A program made the position numbers and the translations under genes. Below the pieces are notes generated by a model. The model made no database searches. It saw nothing but the letters and a program-made list of their open reading frames with translations, and was not told the DNA's origin. DNA of 64,000 nt from Hydrogenophaga sp. (GTDB lineage: Bacteria > Pseudomonadota > Gammaproteobacteria > Burkholderiales > Burkholderiaceae_C), in contig JAJNQE010000025.1 in the NCBI GenBank assembly GCA_021154985.1, positions 19,422 through 83,421 on the forward strand. Direction: 5' to 3'. The stretch's first letter is position 1. Each line of letters starts with the position of its first letter. Shown here one piece after another: positions 58,814 through 64,000 of this stretch.

Positions 58814-59980
58814 TCAGGTGATGCCAGCAAACTCACGCCAGCCCAGCACCTCACAGCCCTGGCGCTCGAAACGACCCGAACCACCAAACACCAGACCTGG
58901 CGTGCGCAGGGGCGTGTTCTCGCGCTCGGCAAACATCTGCCATTGGCGTGGGCCAGTGGTCCAGTCCGACGCCACCGTGCTGCCCGACTTGATCTCTATC
59001 GCCTGCAGGCCCTCGGGCGTCTCGAACAACACATCCACCTCGTGACCCTGGCTGTCGCGCCAGAAATAGAGGTCGGAACTCTGCCCCGCGTTGAAGCGCT
59101 GCTTGATCAACTCGGTCACCACCCAGGTCTCGAACAAGGCACCACGCGAGACGTGGGTCGCCAAGCTGGTTGCGTCCCGAATGCCGAGCAACCAGGCCAT
59201 GAGGCCCACGTCCAGGAAATACAGCTTGGGCGACTTCACCAGCCGTTTGCCAAAATTGCGGTGGTGGGGCAGCAGGCGTGTGACCAGGTAGCTGGTCTCC
59301 AGCACCGAGATCCACTCACGGGCCGTGTTGGACGAAATACCGCAATCTGCACCGAGTGCCGAGAGGTTGAGCAACTGGCCCGATCGCGCAGCGCACATGC
59401 GGATGAACCGCTGGAACTGCCCCAGATCACGCACCGCAATCAGCTGGCGCACATCCCGCTCCACATACGTGGCGACGTAGTTCGCAAACCAGTCCGCAGG
59501 CACCAGTTCGCGGTCGTACAAAGCCGGGTAGGCGCCTTTCAACAACACGTCATCCAGGCTGGACGGTGCCAGCGCCAGCCCGAGTTCGGCCCCGGACAAG
59601 GGCAGCAGCTCGACCCGTCCCACGCGCCCCGCCAGGGATTGCGAAATGCCGGCCATGAGGTCGAACTGGGCAGACCCCGTGATCACGAAATCGCCCATGC
59701 GGAGGCGCTCGTCCACCAGACCCTGAAGCCAGGAAAAAAGGCCCGGGCACCGCTGGACCTCGTCGAGCACGGCACCGTCGGCGAACCGGGCAAGAAACCG
59801 ACGTGGGTCCTGCTCGGCAAACTCCCGCTCCTCCGGATTTTCGAGCGACACATAGGGCTTGTCGGCAAACAACTGGCGCGCCAGCGTGGTCTTGCCAGAC
59901 TGGCGCGGCCCCGTTACCGCCACCACAGGGAAGCCCTTGGCGAGTCGTTGCAGGGTACCGGCGGCCAAGCGTGGAATCAT
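58814..59980 (-). CDS. AAA family ATPase with DUF4143 domain
   Basis: A 388-residue protein of the ATPase/DUF4143 family. Walker A VTGPRQSGKTTLAR lies at 23-36, Walker B AVLDEVQRCPGLFSWLQG near 70-87, sensor-type FVITGSAQFDL near 96-106; the DUF4143 part (from about 190) ends in a PD-(D/E)XK-like strand: Asp in GHEVDVLFETPEGLQAIEIKSG near 322-343 with the E-x-K motif. Family members are common in accessory DNA and of unknown role; ATP-dependent nuclease or toxin-like behaviour has been guessed. It interrupts the polyamine locus and has an AT-rich promoter, so it is probably acquired. Confidence 0.88.
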   Translation of the reverse strand: MIPRLAAGTLQRLAKGFPVVAVTGPRQSGKTTLARQLFADKPYVSLENPEEREFAEQDPRRFLARFADGAVLDEVQRCPGLFSWLQGLVDERLRMGDFVITGSAQFDLMAGISQSLAGRVGRVELLPLSGAELGLALAPSSLDDVLLKGAYPALYDRELVPADWFANYVATYVERDVRQLIAVRDLGQFQRFIRMCAARSGQLLNLSALGADCGISSNTAREWISVLETSYLVTRLLPHHRNFGKRLVKSPKLYFLDVGLMAWLLGIRDATSLATHVSRGALFETWVVTELIKQRFNAGQSSDLYFWRDSQGHEVDVLFETPEGLQAIEIKSGSTVASDWTTGPRQWQMFAERENTPLRTPGLVFGGSGRFERQGCEVLGWREFAGIT

Positions 59981-59993
59981 GACAGTACAAATT

Positions 59994-60017
59994 TGAAATT
60001 GAATTTCAGATTTGTAA
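59994..60017 (-). promoter_or_regulatory. AT-rich palindromic promoter of the DUF4143 ATPase
   Basis: TGAAATT (59994-60000) and AATTTCA (60002-60008) form a perfect 15-bp palindrome 14 bases upstream of the start codon. On the minus strand TTACAA (60017-60012) and TTGAGC (60040-60035) are 17 bases apart and could be -10 and -35 boxes. The palindrome would then lie at or just after the transcription start, a repressor position. Confidence 0.4.
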
Positions 60018-60036
60018 TTTTAGTCCTTTGACAAGC

Positions 60037-61338
60037 TCAAAGCACATCCCGCAACCGGTGCCACAACATGCCCAGCGCCAGGCTGGGCGTGCGCAGCAAC
60101 GGCCCGCCGGGAAACCGGCGGTGCTGCAGCCTCGCAAACACATCGAAGCGCCCGGCCTGCCCGGCCACCGCCTCGGCCACCAGCTGGCCGGCCAGACCGG
60201 TGAGCGCCACGCCGTGGCCGCTGAAGCCTTGCAGGTAATACACGTTGTCGCCGAGCCGGCCGAAGTCGGGCGCGCGGTTCATGCTGATGTCGACGAAGCC
60301 GCCCCACACAAAGTCGATCGGTGTCCGGGTGAGTGCCGGAAACACCTCGCCCATGCGCTGCGCCATCACGGCGGAGAGGTTGGCGGGTGTGCGGGTGGTG
60401 TAGCTCACGCGCCCGCCGAACAGCAGCCGGTGGTCGGCGCTGAAGCGGAAGTAGTCGAGCACGAAGTTGTTGTCGCACACCGCCGCGTTGCGCGGGATCA
60501 GGCGCGCGCAGAGCTCGGGGTCCAGCGGCGCGGTGCCCACGATGTAGGTGCCCACGGGCATGATGCGCGGCGCGATCTCGGGCGCCACCGCCGGGCCGTG
60601 TTCGGGCAGCATGCAGTTGCCCGCGAGCACGCCAAAACGCGCTTTCACCTGGCCCTGCGCGGTGCTGGCCACCAGCGTGGCGCCGCGCTGCAAGGCGGTC
60701 ACGGGTGAGTGTTCAAAGATGCGCACACCAGCGGCCTGCGCGGCGCGCGCCAGGCCCAGCGCGTACTTGAGCGGGTGCAGGTGCCCCGAGCGCTGTTCGC
60801 GCGCGGCGGCCACATAACGCGGGCTGTTGATGAGGCGCGGCAGATCGGCGCCCTCGGCCCAGTCCACGGGGATGCCGCGCCGTTGCAGGCCGTCCATCTC
60901 CTCGCGCAGCGCGCGTTGCTTGCGCGCCGAGTCGGCCACGTACACATAGCCGTCGACGCGGTCGCAGTCGATGCCGTGCTGCGCGATGCGCGCGTCGATC
61001 AGGTCGATAGCCTCAAGCGACATGTCCCAGGCGCGCTGCGCGTCGGCAGCGCCCAGTTGTTCTTCAAACGGGTCCTGTCCGCTGGCGAAACCCACGATGG
61101 CCTGGCCACCGTTGCGCCCGCTCGCGCCGCTGCCGATGCGGTCGGCCTCCAGCACCACCACGCTCAGGCCGCGCTGCGCGAGTTCGAGCGCGGCGCTCAG
61201 GCCGCTGAAGCCCGCGCCCACCACCACCACGTCCACGGTCAGCGATTCGCTCAACGCGGGGCACGCAGCCGGACGCTGCACGCTGGCTTCGTAGTAACTC
61301 TTCTGGTTGAGCTGGGTGTCGGACCCGATGAGCGACAT
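60037..61338 (-). CDS. puuB: Gamma-glutamylputrescine oxidase
   Basis: A 433-residue FAD-dependent amine oxidase of the DAO family. The flavin loop VVVGAGFSGLSAALELA is at 38-54, the GSGASGRNGGQAIVGFASGQD segment near 68-88 is typical of PuuB/OrdL (core GASGRNGGQ), and the C-terminal YLQGFSGHGVALTGLAGQL near 385-403 completes FAD binding. It oxidises gamma-glutamylputrescine to the aldehyde used by PuuC. It is split from the rest of the puu genes by the ATPase insert but keeps the same orientation, next to agmatinase. Confidence 0.9.
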   Translation of the reverse strand: MSLIGSDTQLNQKSYYEASVQRPAACPALSESLTVDVVVVGAGFSGLSAALELAQRGLSVVVLEADRIGSGASGRNGGQAIVGFASGQDPFEEQLGAADAQRAWDMSLEAIDLIDARIAQHGIDCDRVDGYVYVADSARKQRALREEMDGLQRRGIPVDWAEGADLPRLINSPRYVAAAREQRSGHLHPLKYALGLARAAQAAGVRIFEHSPVTALQRGATLVASTAQGQVKARFGVLAGNCMLPEHGPAVAPEIAPRIMPVGTYIVGTAPLDPELCARLIPRNAAVCDNNFVLDYFRFSADHRLLFGGRVSYTTRTPANLSAVMAQRMGEVFPALTRTPIDFVWGGFVDISMNRAPDFGRLGDNVYYLQGFSGHGVALTGLAGQLVAEAVAGQAGRFDVFARLQHRRFPGGPLLRTPSLALGMLWHRLRDVL

Positions 61339-61341
61339 CAA

Positions 61342-61414
61342 GCACCCCCCTGCCGCGCTGCGCGCGTTCCCCCCTGAGGGGGGACGGCACCTACGGCCCG
61401 GCAAAGCCGGTTCC
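61342..61414. repeat. GC-rich dispersed repeat between agmatinase and puuB
   Basis: It contains CCCCCCT (61369-61375) and AGGGGGG (61377-61383), a perfect 15-bp palindrome around one base, and a 21-base segment (61394-61414) identical, in inverted orientation, to 15503-15523. The block fills the 127-base gap between the agmatinase gene and puuB. Confidence 0.65.
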
Positions 61415-61465
61415 GTGGAGCCCCGCGATACAGGCACCTCACGCCAAAACCACAGCAAAAATGGC

Positions 61466-62386
61466 TCATAGCTTCGCCACCTGGCCGCTCAGGTAGGTCC
61501 ACACAAAGGTGGCGGCCGCGTTGCTCGTGAGTTCGGCGTGGTCATAGGCCGGGGCCACCTCCACGCAGTCCATGCCCACCCAGTTCAGGTCGGCCAGTTC
61601 TTCTAGCAGGGTCAGCACCTGCGAGCTCGTCATGCCGCCGGGCTCGGGCGTGCCGGTACCGGGGGCAAAGGCGGGGTCGAGGCAATCGATGTCCAGCGTG
61701 AGGTACACGGGCCGCTGGCCCATGCGCGTGCGGATCGCGTCAATCACCGGTTGCAGGCCCGCGCCGTCGAGCCCGCGCAAGGCACGCGCGGTGAAGATCT
61801 GCCCGCCCTGGTCGGCCACGTATTCGCGCGCCGCGCGCTCACCGCTGGAGCGAATGCCGATCTGCACCGTGTGCGCCGCGCTCACCAGGCCCTCCTGCAG
61901 CGCTTCATAGGTACAGGTGCCGTGGCCAGAAGGCTCGCCGAAGTGGTCGCTCCAGGTGTCGCAGTGCGCGTCGAAATGCACCAAGGCCAGGGGTTCACCG
62001 CCGTGGCGGGTTTTCAAGGCGCGCAGCAGCGAGAGCGTCACCGAATGGTCGCCACCGAGAAACACGCAGTGGTGTTTTGCCATGAGCGCGGCGGCCTGCG
62101 CCTCGATGTGCTCCCGCACCACGGGCAGCGGCGAGGCGTTGGGCAGGCGCATGTCGAGCGCGTCGCCCAGGTGGTCCAGCGGAGACACGTCAAACACCGG
62201 GTGCGTGCCGTCGCACAGCATCAGGCTGGCCGCGCGGATCGCCTGGGGGCCGAAGCGCGCGCCGGGCCGGTTGGTCACCACGCCGTCAAACGGCACGCCG
62301 GCCACCGCAAAGGGTTGGTCGGTCAGCGGCGCGCAGCCCAGGAAACGGTTGCTGTTGTTGGCGTATGCGAACTGACCCATGGCCAT
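61466..62386 (-). CDS. speB: Agmatinase (ureohydrolase family)
   Basis: A 306-residue manganese enzyme hydrolysing agmatine to putrescine and urea. Metal ligands: His114 in LGGDHSVTL, Asp139, His141 and Asp143 in HFDAHCDTW, Asp232 and Asp234 in LDIDCLDPAF. APGTGTPEPGGMTS after the last ligand is typical of agmatinases. ATG at 62386 has AAGGA upstream. It feeds arginine-derived agmatine to the putrescine route encoded alongside. Guanidinobutyrase or related ureohydrolase activity cannot be excluded from sequence. Confidence 0.9.
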   Translation of the reverse strand: MAMGQFAYANNSNRFLGCAPLTDQPFAVAGVPFDGVVTNRPGARFGPQAIRAASLMLCDGTHPVFDVSPLDHLGDALDMRLPNASPLPVVREHIEAQAAALMAKHHCVFLGGDHSVTLSLLRALKTRHGGEPLALVHFDAHCDTWSDHFGEPSGHGTCTYEALQEGLVSAAHTVQIGIRSSGERAAREYVADQGGQIFTARALRGLDGAGLQPVIDAIRTRMGQRPVYLTLDIDCLDPAFAPGTGTPEPGGMTSSQVLTLLEELADLNWVGMDCVEVAPAYDHAELTSNAAATFVWTYLSGQVAKL

Positions 62387-62507
62387 GAAGCGTCCTTGGT
62401 GGGGTGGGGCGAATTGGAGCCAGAAGATACCCCCGAGGGACCGGGGGCGTGAGTCCAATTCGGGCGGGCAACCGGCGTCCACCCCGGCGCCCGCACCCAT
62501 GCCGGCC

Positions 62508-63812
62508 TCACTTGCCGAACAGGTCCTTCAAACCTTCGCCGAGGCGGTCGCCCAGGTTGGCGCCGGCCCCGGTGCCCACACCGGGCATGAGCGCGGTGCC
62601 GATGGCCGCGCCCAGCAGGGCCGAGCGGCTCAGGCTCACCGAGGGGTCGTCCACCGTGCCGCCCACCACCAGCGGCACGCCCACCACGTCGCCGCCCGCG
62701 CCGCGCGTCACGTCCACCCGCACCCGGCCCGACAGGGCCTTGCTGGGCGCCACCGTCACCTCGCCCGTGGCCGCGAGCACACCCGAGCTGGCCACCAGGT
62801 TCGTGAGCTCGACCAACTGGCCGCGCGTGCGCACCTGGCCGGCCAGTGTGTCCAGCGCCGTGCTGCCGCCGCGCGACAGGCCCACCGTGGCCACCGCCTT
62901 GGCCAAATCCACGCCCTGCAGCACCGCGTCGTTCACCGTGAAGCGGGTCTGGCTGCGCAGCGCTTCCGCCACCGAGGCTGCACCCGCCGTGGGGTTGATG
63001 CGGGCCGACAGGGTGGTGCTGGCATCGAGCCGGCCGGTGAGCGTGCGGCTGGGCGCGGTCAGCGCCGACACCTCCACACCGCGCGTTTCCAGCGTGCCCT
63101 CCAGCACCAGGTCGCGCGACTTGGCCGAGGGTTCGGGCAGCGCCACCTTGAGCGGCCCCCGCAACGTGCCACCGCCCACGTCCACCCGCAGGTTCCAGGC
63201 GGTTTGCAGATCGGCCTCGCGCTGCAGCACCGCCTTCGAACCTTGCCATGGCCCCCCCGTCACGGACACGGTGGCCGCGGCCGGCCAGCCGTCGTCGTCC
63301 AGCGCCAGCCGAGCCTGCACCGTGCTGCTGCGGCCCTGCGCGCCGATCCAGGTCACGTCGTCGAGCACCACGTTGCGTGGTAGCCAGCTCAGGTCGGTTG
63401 TTTCAGCGTCGGTCTGTGCGGCAGCGGATTTTTTGGCGGGGTCCTGCAGGCGCGCCGCGAGCAACACGATGGTGGTCTGCGGCAGCACCGCCTGGCGAAC
63501 CGTGAGGGTGGACACCGCAAACCGGCCCTGGAGCAATGGCCACCAGGCGGGCCGCGCCTCCACCCGGCCGAGGGTGAGCGCGGGGCGGGCCTGGATGTTG
63601 AGCCCTTCCAGCGCCACGGCGGGCAACGGGAACACGTCCACCGCCACGCGCGAGAGCGTCACCGGCACACCGAGCTTGGCCGAAGCCTCACGCTCCACGC
63701 GCTGGCGGAAGCCGTCGCTGCCGGTCCACCGGCCCAATGCGAACGCGGCCAGCAGCACGAGCACCAGGGCGAGCCCCAGCGCAACCCCGCTCCAGATGAA
63801 AAATCGACGCAT
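62508..63812 (-). CDS. AsmA family protein
   Basis: A 434-residue protein with one N-terminal membrane segment (residues 7-29, WSGVALGLALVLVLLAAFALG) and a long periplasmic part rich in beta strands. The start of the AsmA domain is seen in GVPVTLSRVAVDVFPLPAVALEGLNI near 48-73 (core RVAVDVFPLPAVALEGLN). Members are linked to outer-membrane lipid or protein assembly. It is shorter than E. coli AsmA (617). A Gly-rich C-terminus (GVGTGAGANLGDRLGEGL) is notable. It is 121 bases upstream of agmatinase, not obviously part of the polyamine unit. Confidence 0.85.
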   Translation of the reverse strand: MRRFFIWSGVALGLALVLVLLAAFALGRWTGSDGFRQRVEREASAKLGVPVTLSRVAVDVFPLPAVALEGLNIQARPALTLGRVEARPAWWPLLQGRFAVSTLTVRQAVLPQTTIVLLAARLQDPAKKSAAAQTDAETTDLSWLPRNVVLDDVTWIGAQGRSSTVQARLALDDDGWPAAATVSVTGGPWQGSKAVLQREADLQTAWNLRVDVGGGTLRGPLKVALPEPSAKSRDLVLEGTLETRGVEVSALTAPSRTLTGRLDASTTLSARINPTAGAASVAEALRSQTRFTVNDAVLQGVDLAKAVATVGLSRGGSTALDTLAGQVRTRGQLVELTNLVASSGVLAATGEVTVAPSKALSGRVRVDVTRGAGGDVVGVPLVVGGTVDDPSVSLSRSALLGAAIGTALMPGVGTGAGANLGDRLGEGLKDLFGK

Positions 63813-63833
63813 GGGCGGATTGTGCCCAGCGCG

Positions 63834-64000
63834 TCAGAGCGCGCGCTGGCGCAGGGCCAAGGCCGCGCCCACCCACAGCGCCCCGGCCGAAAACACCAGG
63901 CCATCGCGCAGGCCTTGTGCGCCGCTCGATCCGTCGGCGATGAAACCCACCACCGTGGGCCCCACGATCTGCCCGGCCGCGAACACGATGGTGAAGGCGC
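63834..64000 (-). CDS. C-terminal end of an MFS-type transporter (YbfB/YjiJ-like), truncated by the window
   Basis: Fifty-four codons before the stop are present; the rest lies beyond the window. The peptide AFTIVFAAGQIVGPTVVGFI, then ADGSSGAQGLRDGLVFSAGA and a last hydrophobic helix, resembles the final two membrane segments of the YbfB/YjiJ-like major facilitator group (Gly-Gln-x-x-Gly-Pro motif). Ligand unknown. It ends 21 bases upstream of the AsmA gene in the same orientation. Confidence 0.6.
   Translation of the reverse strand, partial: AFTIVFAAGQIVGPTVVGFIADGSSGAQGLRDGLVFSAGALWVGAALALRQRAL

Noticed and set aside
60020..60040. A partial REP-like match next to the DUF4143 promoter
   Set aside because: Only a degenerate half (CCTTTGACAAGCTCAAAG) is left; it may be a relic but cannot be called a repeat copy with confidence.

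Overview
The window is about 64 kb of high-GC chromosomal DNA, almost completely coding, with short intergenic gaps and many 4-base ATGA or TTGA overlaps. Gene content and order point to a betaproteobacterium of the Burkholderiales, most likely Comamonadaceae; Hydrogenophaga-like is my best guess from protein resemblance, without any database search. The supporting features are mnmG-rsmG-parA-parB with parS sites, hpf-ptsN-hprK next to fur and bamE, a proteobacterial-type gshA, and dispersed GC-rich hairpin repeats of the kind common in this family. I found no rRNA, tRNA, CRISPR array, insertion sequence or prophage.

Layout. 1-5.3 kb: a DUF2007 protein, a GMC oxidoreductase, a Kup potassium transporter and GshA. 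5.4-10.3 kb: an accessory-flavoured stretch with a BrnT/BrnA toxin-antitoxin pair, a PIN toxin with an excisionase-like HTH antitoxin, a small exported Cys/His-rich protein and an HNH nuclease, interleaved with housekeeping proA and a lone flagellar-rod-like protein. 10.4-17.9 kb: an aldehyde dehydrogenase, a complete branched-chain-amino-acid-type ABC importer (LivF, G, M, H and a binding protein) and a divergent AraC/FeaR-like regulator, probably one uptake-and-oxidation unit. 17.9-25.5 kb: a tightly packed envelope and housekeeping run, bamE-dapB-exbB-exbD-leuS-lptE-holA, with fur divergent from bamE. 25.5-28.5 kb: hprK, ptsN, hpf, a small exported protein and a PduO-type cobalamin adenosyltransferase. 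28.7-30.9 kb: a small exported protein, a D-lactate/glycolate-type FAD oxidase and a DUF1508 protein. 30.9-36.6 kb: the chromosome-segregation region (parB, a hydrolase, parA, a LysE exporter, rsmG, mnmG) with four near-consensus parS sites inside genes, which suggests that the replication origin is not far away. 36.7-44.9 kb: small exported and redox proteins, an mprF-acvB lipid-modification pair, a Cys-cluster/Crp-Fnr/DUF2892 module with a clear operator, a class II aldolase, a 24-residue membrane microprotein and a kinase-like protein.

44.9-62.4 kb is a large polyamine utilisation locus. It holds agmatinase (agmatine to putrescine), PuuA, PuuB, PuuC and PuuD (the gamma-glutamylated putrescine route to GABA), an alternative putrescine-pyruvate aminotransferase, GabT (GABA to succinate semialdehyde), the PotFGHI importer and a second glutamine-synthetase-like enzyme. 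A divergent MocR-type regulator is the likely controller. A DUF4143 AAA ATPase with an AT-rich promoter interrupts the locus between the regulator and puuB. The right edge holds an AsmA-family protein and the C-terminal end of an MFS-type transporter.

The least explained items are the operator-controlled Crp/YkgJ/DUF2892 module, the microprotein, the parS site lying on a start codon inside the par operon, the HNH/TA accessory stretch, and several perfect palindromes upstream of single genes.
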